A stretch of 64,000 nucleotides of DNA from Manis javanica (Eukaryota; Chordata; Mammalia; Pholidota; Manidae), in contig NC_133167.1 in assembly GCF_040802235.1 (NCBI RefSeq), positions 48,414,001-48,478,000 of the forward strand. The letters run 5' to 3'. Shown here in pieces: positions 25,281-36,450 of this stretch. The stretch's first letter is position 1. Each line of letters opens with the position of its first letter. The position numbers and the translations under genes are program-made. The notes under the pieces are model-generated. The model was not told the DNA's origin and made no database searches. It saw only the letters and a list, made by a program, of their open reading frames with translations.

Positions 25281-26085
25281 CTATTAACTCTTACTAAATA
25301 CAAGGCAGATCCATGTAGAAAGTACTCAAAGTATTATTGCTGAGCATGTAGGAGACTCAGTAGGTGTACTCTTAAGCAGTAATTAGAGTTTCTTCTCTCT
25401 GTGCATCTATTATCAGATATGTTTGGAGAAGGTATTGCTGACAGGACATGTATTCAGGAATTAAACGATGGTGGAGATGAGTCATGTTTGGCCTGTGCCT
25501 CTTCCACTTCACTGGACTCTGGATGATTTTTCTCAAATTGAATTGTCCTTTTTATTTTCAACTGCACTCTAAGTTGCTGTTAAGTGCTAATATTTCTCAA
25601 TTAAGAAATGTCCATCTTATTCTGATAAAAGAAGGTCCTTAACATTCTCTAGCAGGTCTTTTATCTTGGATATTTAACAAGTCCTGTGTTTTTTGTAATT
25701 ACAAAGGATATATGATACTGATGTCATTATTAGTATAGGTCTTGAAGAGCTGTATTAATAAATAGGGCATTTTCTTTTTTTTTCCTAGAATGAAGTTTAA
25801 AGGAAAACATTTCCCTGAGTGATAGGTGATTTCAGTTATTTAAGGCAAATGTTTTCCATGGAATATGCATAGCAGCAACCAGTAATAACAGGTAAACATC
25901 ACACAATTTTGCTTATATATTTCATAGAAAATAGGTTTAAAAACAATTTGGATATAATATGTTTTGGAAGAAATGTCTATCAGAGTAATTCCTCTTATTG
26001 CCATATTAATGAGGTAATTTAAATTTTTTTGAGATAAGGAAAAATTAAATTTTGCACAGTATGCATGTATGTATGTACATATTTT
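25281..26085. other. Unassigned AT-rich DNA
   Basis: No gene or named repeat seen. The 96-codon minus-strand open frame at 25840-26130 runs into the neighbouring retroposed element and has no motif. Confidence 0.4.
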
Positions 26086-26101
26086 AAAACATGAAGATTT
26101 T

Positions 26102-26830
26102 CTTTTCAAACAATATGGCTTCTCTCTCACTTACCAACTTTACATTTCCCTGTATGGCCCCGGAAGATGACTGGTTAGCCAGAGACGGGTAAGATTCCTC
26201 AAGGGAGGAACAACCTAAGACAGGCACAGTTGCAGGGGGGCCATCAGGTGAGAATTTGGGGATCAACAGAGGTGAGGCTCAGAACCTCACCCCCCCTGCT
26301 TTGAGAGAAATCTTCTGCATCCGTGGATGTTTTGCTGCCCTTGTCTAGCTTGGATTAATACTTAGTCCATAGGCACACACCTGATCATCTACATTTGCCC
26401 TCTTACAGCACTAAACTATGTTTTCTACCTGTATCTTGCATCTACCTACCACTTCAGCATTTTATTAAAAATAAAAGTAATAATAATAATAAAGGGAGAA
26501 ATGTGGGATCAACATATAAATCAAGTATAAACATCAAACAAATATTCATATTTGACTTGATTGTTTATAGTTCATAATGCGTGATCAAAACCGAAAGTTT
26601 CTGTGATGACTGCCCTTGTACTGTTCACCATGTAAGAACTTATTCACTATGTAAGAATTCGTTCACCATGTAAGAACTTGTTCGTTATGCTTCAGAAGAT
26701 TGGAGACTGACGAGAACTAGGCTTGAGATGGATTAATGATTGTACATTGAGCATTGACCCCCCTATACTGAATTTTATTGTTGTTAACAACCATTTGATC
26801 AATAAATATGAGAGATGCCCTCTCAAAAAA
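26102..26830 (+). mobile_element. Retroposed element with A-tail
   Basis: The 729-bp insert is flanked by a perfect 16-bp direct repeat AAAACATGAAGATTTT (26086-26101 and 26831-26846). It ends in an A run preceded by AATAAA at 26801, so it was copied from a polyadenylated RNA by LINE-1 machinery. It has no long open frame. It is more GC-rich at its start and carries a short three-copy tandem block ('gttcaccatgtaagaactt' type, 26622-26690). It could be a 5'-truncated L1 3' UTR of a subfamily other than the two L1s seen here, or a retrocopy of a non-coding RNA. I cannot name it. Confidence 0.85.
26622..26690. repeat. About 22-bp minisatellite, three copies
   Basis: Units 'gttcaccatgtaagaactta', 'ttcactatgtaagaattc' and 'gttcaccatgtaagaacttg' repeat every 21-23 bp inside the retroposed element. 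Confidence 0.85.
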
Positions 26831-27391
26831 AAAACATGAAGATTTTGACCTTTAAAATGTGTCATTATCCATTTTCTCACTTCAAACTATTTAATCACAA
26901 AATATTGTTTGTACTGTCCTGCAATATACCATAGCATGGAGTGACAGAGTATTTTGAAATACTATAATTGGAGTAGAGATAAAAATAATAAAATTTATTG
27001 ATCCTATGTACACATACAGATACACACACTTATACACGCATATATGTATATATGTGCAACTTTCTTTAACTCAAGTATTTTTTTTAGGAAAAGTTCCTAC
27101 CAGCTAATCTAGTGAGAAGGGCAAACCTAGAGTTTGCTTGAACTCAGGACTGCCAGTCCCACCATCTTATTCTTAAAGGGTCACCTCCCCTGTCTTCTGC
27201 CCTCCAGCTCATCCTTGTTTCTTTTCTTTGGGAAGATACACAGGTGTATGACATACAGGCAGGCTGAAGAGCACTTTGTCATTATTATAGGATTCTCCCA
27301 AACCCTTATTGAGCTAGGCAGCACCATGTTGAGGATTCTTTATACCTAAAGGAGATAGACCTCATTCTAGAATCCGTTATCTATGTTGCCA

Positions 27392-27552
27392 GAAATAGCT
27401 AAATAACCAAGTTGTTGAGCCAGGAACAAGCATATGCAATTCATCACATAAATGATACATGCCACAATAGGTAAGAGTTTGTGAACGATGTGCCATTTCC
27501 CTCTTTTTATTTATTTACTTTTAGTTTTATTAGGGTAAGTTGCCAGGGCAAA
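27392..27552. repeat. 161-bp direct repeat, copy A
   Basis: This is identical to 28376-28536 except at two positions I can see (g/a in the first ten bases and a/t in 'aggtaaga'/'aggttaga'). The flanks differ completely. It starts 'gaaata.ctaaataaccaagttg' and ends 'gtaagttgccagggcaaa'. Confidence 0.95.
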
Positions 27553-28375
27553 CCCAGACAGTCTCTGGTTTCTCTGATTTAGCCTTACATGATGAGAAGA
27601 GTCCAGGCTCACCAGTATGTGATGACCAAGTAGAAGCAGGGCTGCTTGGTCCCCTCTAAGACTTGGAGCAGAATTGGCTTAGGCATTTCACTAGAGACCT
27701 TCTTAGGGTGTTGCAGCTCCTGGTGGTAGTTGATTCTTCTGCAGCCCAGTGGGAATAGATGCTCCAAGACTCCCATTGGGCAAAGAGGCCCAGACAGGCC
27801 CTCACCTTTAACTCAAGACCTTGTGACTGTGACTAGCACAGCCTGTACTACTGAGGACCGTGAAAATGTTCTGGCCTTTCACTCTGACCCTTCCTGGAGG
27901 GAGGACTAAGGAAGGGTAGGGGCAAAGAGAGGGTCTTAAAAGCCTTTCTGAAATCAATAAGCCTCTGACATTCTTTTATGTATTTTTTATTTGTGTGTAA
28001 TTCTAGAGATTTCCCTTCCAAAATAAAAGTGTTATGGTATATTTGATATCATACATTTATCATTATGGTTTTGATGTGTAAAAGTGTGCTTTTAGAGACT
28101 CAGATATATCATTCTATGGGAAAGGGGAAAAAATAGAATAGTTTTTCCTCTTTTGAATACTGTAGATTTGTTCACTTATTCCTTTTACTTCTTGGTATTA
28201 TAAAAAAGAAAAGACCCTGCATTGTTCATGTTAACCTCTTGAGGTTTCTCTTGTGCCTTAGATTCTAGAATAAAATTTATCTCCTCTTTTAGATACATAC
28301 AGAGATACCTGTATGGTCTTGGACTGTGTTGTTATTTCCCAGGGCAATAAATCAAGGAGTCTGACTGAAAGCCCT
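27553..28375. other. Unique DNA between the direct repeats
   Basis: The first 400 bp are GC-richer than the surroundings (roughly 27555-27960: 'cccagacaggccctcacctttaactcaagaccttgtgactgtgac') and have no open frame with a motif. I do not recognise it. It may be an old exon-derived or LTR-derived piece. Confidence 0.3.
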
Positions 28376-28536
28376 GAAATAACTAAATAACCAAGTTGTT
28401 GAGCCAGGAACAAGCATATGCAATTCATCACATAAATGATACATGCCACAATAGGTTAGAGTTTGTGAACGATGTGCCATTTCCCTCTTTTTATTTATTT
28501 ACTTTTAGTTTTATTAGGGTAAGTTGCCAGGGCAAA
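28376..28536. repeat. 161-bp direct repeat, copy B
   Basis: Second copy of the 161-bp repeat, offset 984 bp from copy A, with about 99% identity. Confidence 0.95.
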
Positions 28537-28607
28537 GATTATAAAGAGGAAGATATACAGAGGAGAGAAATAAGGAAGCAAAGCTTTATATTTTATTGAT
28601 TTCAGAG

Positions 28608-29163
28608 TGTTATGGTTGAGTTTGCTCTTTCTTCTTGTCCCTGCCACAACAAAGAATTGAAAAGCAAAGACACACTAGTGAAGCACAGCAAAAGTTTTAT
28701 TTGAATACATTCCAAGTAAGGAGCGGACCAGAGTCTGGCTAGACAAAGTCCCCAGACTTTTAGGCGAAGGCCTTTTGATCAGGACCTAGCCTGGAGGAGC
28801 TTCTTTGATTGACAGTTTATTTGAATGACAGCTCTAGTTATATACCCATTCCTCTTGATGAACATATCTTTTCCCAAAATGCACACAGAAAAGTCACAGG
28901 GTTGGGGGAAAGCAAAACCACAATTTTATTTTAATGAGATGATGAGGTGTGGTTTGAATGGTTCTTAGTTTTGTTTGATTGTGTCCACGTTGGGATCAGG
29001 TTGGAACCATTTTAGCCTGGTCCCAATAGGCAGAGAAGTTATCTCCTGGAAAGCCTTTGCTGTCCTCACGTGGGACCCCTGACCTGGGCAGAGTTTGGAC
29101 AGTTTTTTCCTGAACCTTATCTTCCCCTTCCCTGGCTGCTCATGTCTATCTTTCTACCTAACA
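28608..29163 (-). mobile_element. Solo LTR, class I family B, copy 2
   Basis: This 556-bp LTR runs TGTTA...TAACA and is flanked by a perfect 4-bp duplication AGAG (28604-28607 and 29164-29167), the size expected for gammaretrovirus-like ERVs. The minus strand carries AATAAA near 28700 ('ttttatttgaataca' on plus). It has no internal region, so it is a solo LTR. It is the best-preserved member of the family in the window. Confidence 0.85.
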
Positions 29164-29309
29164 AGAGGATAACAGTTTGTTATTTACAGAGCTAGAAGGG
29201 GATATTCAGACATTCACTAAAGATGTTTTAACTGAAGATCAAGAAGAAAACTTTTAACTGCTAGTAATCAAGCATGTGTAAGGTCTGTTTTAGTATGTCT
29301 GTAAAAATC

Positions 29310-29500
29310 CACCTAGGCCAGTTGTTCTCTACCTCAATTTGCATATACATCAATGCAAGTTTATTTAAAATTCAGACTCTCAGACTCCCTCTTATGATTC
29401 TGATACACTCCTGGGGTGAGCTACCAAAGCTGCATTTTAAACCAGTACAAATAAGATTCAGATGTGGGTGGTCCACACATTCCTCCTCTGATCCTGCCAG
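29310..29500. mobile_element. MER5A-like hAT fossil
   Basis: 'tggccagttgttctctacctcaatttgcatatacatcaatgc', 'agactccctcttatgattctgatac' and 'gctgcattttaaaccagtacaaataagattcagatgtgggtggtccacac' follow the MER5A order. Diverged and non-coding. Confidence 0.6.
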
Positions 29501-30462
29501 CACTTTGGAATGTATGAATGTAATTACTGTCAAATAACATCAGTTTAAATGTTGGTACCACTTCCTACTTACTATTAAATCCCTGGTATTGTGATTCCTT
29601 ATGTAACTGTGATGATGTCTTGTTTGAGGTGTCTTGCTATTCCTGTTGTTTGAGTCTGTGGTCTGTGTTTGTTGCTCAAGGCTCTTGCAGGTGGGACTGG
29701 GGGGACCTGGCAGGAAGAACCACCTGTGAGGTTGCCTTGCAGGAAGAGTTTGGGCCTTGTGCCGCTGCCTCTGCCCCTGCTGCTGAGAATACCACTGAAA
29801 ATATCTCTGTCTCACTGGCCCCAGGAGTCAAAGTTTGGGAGACAGGGTTTATAATTTGTTCTGTTAACCATTCCTGATTAGTCATTAAGACAGGGAGAAA
29901 TCCTAAAAGATTTCTGTTTTGAGACCTTTCACTGGGCACCAGAGAGTTCTTCATCTCCTCACGTTTATTTCATATAGTGATGCTGATGAGAAAGCAGAGA
30001 TCTCAACCATGTGATTTATTATTCACACTGACTAGTAAAGAGTTAGTGGAAAAAGCACAAAGTCATCAGTGTCCAGAAACTTAACTTTTAAGATTCTTCT
30101 TGATGACATCATTCAAAACATTAATATTTTGAATATTAATAAAATAAATAAAAAGATAATATATATCTTTTAAGATATATATCCATTCAAAGTATTTTTC
30201 ATTCTCTTCTATATTATATCCATGTTGTTTTCATATGAATATATGCTATAGTGGACTCAAAGAAAATGAGTATGTCATTAGAATGTGACATGTTTATTCC
30301 GTTACTTTATACACTTCTTTGGATAGTACTAAATGTACTTATCCTACTTAAGAAGCATGATTATATGATATCCACTAAAAATGTATGCCCACCATCCCCT
30401 TCCTTTTTTTTTTTTGCTCTTTCTTCATTATATATGAGTAATCTAATTAACTAATGGAATAG
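29501..30462. other. Unassigned DNA
   Basis: Open frames of 85-92 codons overlap on both strands at 29540-29954 in a GC-richer block. Their translations have no motif and they mirror each other, so I treat them as chance. The rest is AT-rich. Confidence 0.4.
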
Positions 30463-30467
30463 GGCAC

Positions 30468-31704
30468 TGAATCACCTGAGGGGGATTGCCCCTGAGCAAA
30501 TTCATTTCGGATTTGGTGAGACCAAATAACAGCTACGGAATCTTAGGGGTAAAAGGGTTTATATCAAGCTTTATTCTTATGGTGGCAGGTTGAGTGCTGG
30601 AATCACATCTGCCTCTGGGGCTTTTGCAGTCTCTCTCCATTTCTGCTTCCAGACAGAGCACTGGGTGGAGCTCTTCATGTAGTAACACTGACAATAATGG
30701 CTCATTGCCAATGGGTGTGTAAGCATGAGTCTACACAGTAGACCAGTTACATTTATCAAGTAGTTTAGGGTCAGGTGAGGATGCTGGCCGTAGGAACTTT
30801 CATTTTCTCTCTACTCCACCTCTCCAGGATTCGCGCCTCACAGTCTATGTGCCCTCAATCTTCTGCAGTGGTCCTGTGCAAGAAAGCTGTCTCTTCTTGT
30901 GCTACTATTACATCCTTTACCATGTCCATAGCACCTTGCTGTGACACTATCTCAGTTATCAATGAATTTTTTTCTTCTTTCATGTCCTTTACCTCTTGTG
31001 CTTATCACAGGAGTGCATTATTTGCCTTTATGGCCTTTCTTAACATAGTGAAGAATAGCCAGCCCATGGTTCCCACCATCTCATGGGCACTCTGTTTCTT
31101 TAAGGAATTCCCTGTTTTGCAGAAGGCCTCCTCTACTGCCTTGGGTGTGACCTCCACCTCCACCAAGTCCTGGGGAGGGGACCAGTCCTCTAGGAGGCAC
31201 CCCACCTTGGACCATATGCCCACTGGGGCATACCCGAGTGTCTCCCCATCCATAAGGCAGCCCACTGAAGTACCCCTCCCATGAGGGCAGCTTATTCCAT
31301 TTTTTTTTTTTTTTTGGTCTACAGCAAATCCTGCTGACTATGCCAGTTGTCTTGCCTGAGGGGAACTGCCCCAGTCAAGTTCATGCTGGATTCATTGAGA
31401 TGGAATAATAACAACAGAATGTTAGGGGTAAAAGTATTACACCAAGCTTTGTTCTCACAGTGGCAGGTTGAGTGCTGGAATCACATCTCCCTGTGGGGCA
31501 GTCTTCATACAGCAAACCCATCTCTGCCTCTGCCTCTGCCTCCTGGTAGAGCACTGGGTGGAGTTGTTTTTATAGTATCACCAACAATAATGGCTAATTG
31601 CCAATAGGTGTGTAAGCAGTAGCCTATGCAGTAGGCTAATTATATCACCAATCGTTTAGGACCAGGTGAGGATCCTGGCCATAGGAACTTTCATTTTCTC
31701 TACA
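30468..31704 (-). mobile_element. Small ERVL-like provirus, antisense
   Basis: A 1,237-bp element with TG...CA ends and a perfect 5-bp target duplication GGCAC (30463-30467 and 31705-31709). Two LTRs in minus orientation (about 30468-30814 and 31348-31704) share 'gtggcaggttgagtgctggaatcacatct', 'agagcactgggtggag', 'caataatggct.attgccaat.ggtgtgtaagca' and 'aggaactttcattttctct'. Only about 530 bp of internal sequence remains. The 5-bp target and 'tgtagagaaaatgaaagttcc' LTR start suggest class III. The LTRs are strongly diverged, so it is old. Confidence 0.8.
31005..31265 (-). pseudogene. ERVL/MaLR-type gag remnant
   Basis: An 86-codon frame lies inside the small ERVL-like provirus, on the same strand as its LTRs. 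It contains the helical-looking segment VEEAFCKTGNSLKKQSAHEM followed by VGTMGWLFFTMLRKAIKANN, which resembles the N-terminal gag region of class III ERVs and MaLR internal sequences as I know them. No zinc knuckle or protease follows, and upstream and downstream coding sequence is missing. Assignment to gag is by resemblance and position only. Confidence 0.5.
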
Positions 31705-31709
31705 GGCAC

Positions 31710-32974
31710 TTAGATAACATAAGCCTTGTTACTCATTTGTTACACAGAAAGCTCTTAAAAAATTTTTAAGCCTTATTAAACCTTTTTGAAGTATTTTCTC
31801 GACTTAGACAATATTGGATGCATAAAATAACTGAATATGTTTTGGTTGATTGAAAACTGGAAGTTCCTTAAGATCCCTGTTTGACTTTATTCAGGAAAGT
31901 AAGCATTCCCTAAGAACTTTCACCTATACTTCAATGTCCAGATCTATGGCCACAGCTAGGTGCATGGTAGGCTGAGAATCTCCTTACTTTGGGTAAGTGT
32001 TGAGCAAGCCAGTGTACTGTATCTACTGTACAGATAATGGTGGGGAACATATGCACAAAGAGAGAGTGAATAGATGAGAGATAGAGAAGGAAGGAGGGAG
32101 AGAAAGAAAAAGAAAGGAAGAGAGAGATTTTAGAGCCCAATAATCAGATAAAAGAATTCAAGGGGGCTTAGTAAGTGAAACAACCAGTCAGCATTTTGAA
32201 TTTATCAGGAGAGAAATTCTCAATAGTAATCAAATGAGACTGTGCTGAAAGGAAATTAGAGCTACTATATAAGTAATCAGTAGTCTCTGAATGACACACA
32301 AGAAAGTGTTATTTTTTTCTTTTTGACAAACACTTAAAAAATACTAAAATCTGGTTGAATTTTTATGTGTTATAGAATTTTTATTATATAGTTGCAATTT
32401 GCTTTTGATCTTACCACTTTATGCCAAGTATACTTGCTATTATAGGTAGGTAATAATTTATGGAGCAGTTTTATTAAATGGTGCCTAAAGAAAAGGAAAT
32501 GATATCTATGAGAAGGAAAAGAGGAATTTTTAAATGAATGTTTTGAAAGACTATAAAGATTCATTTCAAATAAGTTTTTTTTTTGCCAAATTGGTTATAG
32601 GGTAGAAAACTAAAAGAAAATATAGAAATGGATAAGAATTATGCATTCATTTGTTTTGCAAAGTCAAGTTTTCTAATTTGAATAAACCAGGAAAGGAAAT
32701 ATATGATGCATTATAAGAATGATAAGAACAGTAATTAAAAAATCTACAATGACATTGAAAAATATTTTATGTTTATATAGAGTTAAAAATAAAATGGCTA
32801 AGATATGAGTCATCGATATGTTTATTTACCTTTGTAGATGACATTTTGATTAACTGATAAAGTATCAAATTTGATTATGCTGGATAAGAAGGTAGTAGAT
32901 ATAGAGCTAGCAGGTGCAACTAGATATAATACAGCAGTTTAAATTAGGTGTCAATACTGTTTGAAAAATAAGAA
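31710..32974. other. Unassigned DNA with GA-rich tract
   Basis: A purine-rich (GA/GAAA) tract covers about 32058-32130. No coding or named repeat was recognised in the remainder. Confidence 0.45.
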
Positions 32975-33930
32975 TGTAGTTAGCCTTTACACATGCACAT
33001 ATATTTTCCAATATTTTAATAAGTAAAGTTTCAAACATACAACAAAGTTGAAACAATTTTAGAGCCAACACTAGTCAACACAGTAACTGGATTCTACCAT
33101 TAACTTTTTGGTATACTGCTTTATCAGGTATTCATCTCTCAGCCATCCATCTTTCTTGATACATTTTAAAGTATATTGCAGATATCAGTACATTTCTCCT
33201 TAAATACATTAGCATGTGTGTCATTGTGGTTCAGTATTTTTTTCTCTAGAGGTAAAATATATATGCAATAAAATGCATAAAACTTAATTATGTTTTCTGA
33301 GTTTGACAAATGCATGTACCTGCATAAACCAAATCTCTACCAAAGTATAGGCCATTAAAATCACTCCAGGAAGTTTCCTTGAGTCTATTCCCAGTCAGTC
33401 CCTGCCTCCTCTCAATCTGGCAGGCATTCATTATTACTTTTTTAAAATTATGAATTAGCTTTGCCTTTTCTATGCCTTCATGTAAATGGAATAATATAAT
33501 ATGTACTCCTTGGATAGGGGTCTTTTATTCAGCATAATGTTTTTGAAATTCATGTGTGTTGTTGTGGATATTGGGACCATTCTGTGGATATACCACAGTT
33601 TGCTTGTTAATTCTTTTATATGAATGCTTGGACTATTTCTAATCTTTGGCTATTGTCAATAGTGAATATTGTTGTATAATCCCTTGGGTAGATGTATTTT
33701 TCACTTCTTTTTGCATAAATAGCAATAAATAGAATTGCTGGATCATAGGGTAGGTATATATTTAGTTTTGTAAGAAACTGCCAGACTTTTTCCAGAAGAG
33801 GTTGTGTCACTTACAGCCCCAGCCAGTAATTTAAGAGAGTTCTAGATGCACTACTATCAAAATCTTGTCCTGTCTTTTTAGTTTTAGCCGTTCGTGTGGT
33901 TATGTAGAATATACATTTTAAAAAAAGATT
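32975..33930 (-). mobile_element. Old LINE-1 fragment, antisense
   Basis: It reads as an antisense old L1 3' end: 'aaagttgaaacaattttagagccaacac', 'gattctaccattaactttttggtatactgctttatcaggtat', 'aggtaaaatatatatgcaataaaatgcataaaacttaa', then the antisense ORF2 end 'gctggatcatagggtaggtatatatttagttttgtaagaaactgccagac'. Diverged, all frames broken. Confidence 0.75.
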
Positions 33931-34449
33931 TTTGTTCCTGGGTATCTAGTTCCTACTGGTATAGGTAAACTCAATATGCCTAGATCACTTGACTCTTGAA
34001 TGCCATGCTCTTTAAAAGTTAAGAGTATAATCCAACTGGCACTACCAAAGTGAATTCCTGGTTGTCTTTTCTGTAGGGCAGCCTGAGTCAACAGAAGTAT
34101 GTTAACTGCTTTGTGTAACTACTGTTGCACCTGATGAGATAAACAGATGAAAAGCTGTTCTTATAATCAGTCAAAGAAAGCCCTGGTATCTTTGGGACCA
34201 CTAGACTATCAGAATGGATGCACCTGTACTATTCACTGTTGGCATGCTTGGAATGCACATTGGTGCAGTGAGAAGTAGTAGCTTTTATCTTCCATCATTG
34301 GCTAGGATTTCTTTCCCTCTGGATCTCAAGAGGATGGTAGGCAACATTAAGGGTAACTTGTGTTATGGCCATACTTTGGAAGTTGAAAGTGTGTGTATCT
34401 CTGCAAAGGCTTATTGCTGTGGGAAGCAATGTTGAGAGAGTTAGGACTG
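33931..34449. other. Unassigned DNA
   Basis: No gene or recognised repeat. The 73-codon open frame at 34214-34435 shows no motif. Confidence 0.4.
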
Positions 34450-34830
34450 CAAAGGTTTTTATTACTCAGATAGGGCTGCCAAAGCAAAATACCATGGATA
34501 AATTGGCTTAAACCACACAACTTAATTTTCTCCAGTTCTGGTGGCTGGAAGTCCAAGATCAAGGTGCACTCATGTTTGGTTTCTCCTGAGGCCTCCGTCC
34601 TTCACTTTCAGTTAGCTGTCTTCTCTGTGCACTGTGTTCTCACGTGACCTTTCTCTGTGCATACACAGTCCTGGGGTCTCTTCCTCTTCTTATAAAGACA
34701 CCAGTCACACTGGATCAGGGCCCCACTGTTAAGATTTTATCTAACATTAATTACAGTCACATTGAGGATTAGGGGTTCAAAATGAATTTTTGGGAGACAA
34801 GATTCACAATTCAGTCCATGATAAGCCTTA
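34450..34830 (-). mobile_element. MaLR-type LTR relic
   Basis: 'gatagggctgccaaagcaaaataccatggataaattggcttaaaccacaca', 'cagttctggtggctggaagtccaagatcaaggtg', 'ttcttataaagacaccagtcacactggatcagggcccc' and 'acaattcagtccat' form a familiar mammalian LTR-type repeat of the MaLR group. The sub-family and orientation are from memory and not certain. Confidence 0.55.
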
Positions 34831-35171
34831 TGGAAAGGTAACACCTGTGGGAGATAAAGGGGAAAGAAGCATTAGTTAGGCAAGGAAAACTTTTAGACCA
34901 TGCTGTAAGTCTGACACCTGTAAACAGAATTGGGCAAGGAAGCAGAAGTGGGTAGGGAGAACCTTAGCCAGTAATGCAGATCTTGGTAAATTCAATGGAG
35001 AACTTGGGAGCAAATGCCCATTAGGAACTTACACTGGGATGAAATGGCCAGACCTTTGTATTTCTCCTGTGTTCAGTCTTTCGCTGGGGCTCTGTGGAAA
35101 GAATGTAACCTTTAGGTTATGAAATACACCCTGATGGTCACCTTGCTTATGTGACATTTTTCACCGTAAAT
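34831..35171. other. Unassigned DNA
   Basis: No gene or recognised repeat in this short stretch before the L1 target site. Confidence 0.4.
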
Positions 35172-35234
35172 ATATAGATCCTTATTTACCCTAAGAATGC
35201 AGCAGCCCGGTTTGAAAAAGACAGATGCACCCCT

Positions 35235-35477
35235 ATGTTTATCACAGCACTATTTACAATAGCCAAGAAATGGAAGCAACCTAAGTGTCCATCAGTAGAT
35301 GAATGGATAAAGAAGATGTGCTACGTATACACAATGGAATATTATTCAGCCATAAGAAGAAAACAAATCCTACCATTTGCAACAACATGGATGGAGCTAG
35401 AGGGTATTATGCTCAGTGAAATAAGCCAAGCGGAGAAAGACAAATACCGAATGATTTCACTCATATGTGGAGTATAA
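35235..35477 (+). pseudogene. L1 ORF2 extreme C-terminus
   Basis: About 80 codons match the end of L1 ORF2: ITALFTIAKKWKQPKCPSVD, then EYYSAIRRKQILPFATTWME, MLSEISQAEKDKYRMISLIC. The start shown is only the first in-frame Met, because the insertion truncates the element upstream. No catalytic domain is present. Confidence 0.9.
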
Positions 35478-35805
35478 GAACAAAGAAAAAACTGAAGGAA
35501 CAAAACAGCAGTAGAATCACAGAACCCAAGAATGGACTAACAGTTACCAAAGCAAAGAAACTGGGGAGGATGTGTGGGAAGGGCAGGATAAGGAAGGGGA
35601 AAGAAAGGGGGCATTGCGATTAGCATGTGTAATGTTGGTGGGAGGATACGGGGAGGGCTGTGCAACACAGAGAAGACAAGAAGTGATTCTACAGCATCTT
35701 ACTACGCTGATGGACAGTGACTGTGATGGGGTTTGTGAGGGTGACTTGGTGATGGGGGGAGTCTAGTAAACATAATGTTCCTCATGTAATTGTAGGTTAA
35801 TGATG

Positions 35806-35928
<123 letters not shown>

Positions 35929-36199
35929 ATATAGATCCTGTGTTTGATGGCCATAAACAAGCCCAAGTCATGTACATTCTCCTTAGAGCATTCCATAGAT
36001 AAGGACTATTCTTCTATCAAATATCATTATTCTGTTTTACCAGGTGCTCCAGTTATCATCACTTTATAAGGTGGTTAGACCTGGATGTATGCCTTCTTTC
36101 TTTCTGGGAAGAGTCAGCCCTACTCTACAAATGAGGAGGGAAATGAGTCCCAGTCCAGGTGTTTCACTCCTCCCCAGAAGATTGTCTACTACTCAAAGC

Positions 36200-36450
36200 C
36201 AGTTTATATTATTATCTTAAATGTCCAGAAAAGACAACTTTATAAGACAGAAAGTAAATTAGTGGATTCCTGGGATTGGGAGGGGGAACAAGGATGAACT
36301 GTACATAGACAGAGATGTTATTGGGAGAATGAAAATGTACTAAAACTAATTTATGATGGTGGTTGTACCACTTGGTAAAATTATTAAAAACACTGAATTG
36401 TTAACTTGAAATGGGTGACTTTTACTACATGTAAGATATAAAATTATGAT
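36200..36450 (+). mobile_element. Old LINE-1 3' UTR fragment
   Basis: 'gacagaaagtaaattagtggattcctgggattgggagggggaacaagg', 'gagaatgaaaatgtactaaaactaatttatgatggtggttgtacca' and 'aaaacactgaattgttaacttgaaatgggtgacttttactacatgtaa' match the 3' UTR of old L1M-type elements in sense orientation. Confidence 0.75.

Noticed and set aside
29540-29954. Overlapping open frames of 85-92 codons on both strands
   Set aside because: They mirror each other in a GC-richer patch and have no motif, signal peptide or family resemblance.
30775-31284. 169-codon plus-strand frame
   Set aside because: It is antisense to the ERVL-like internal region and partly in LTR. The opposite strand has the gag-like text.
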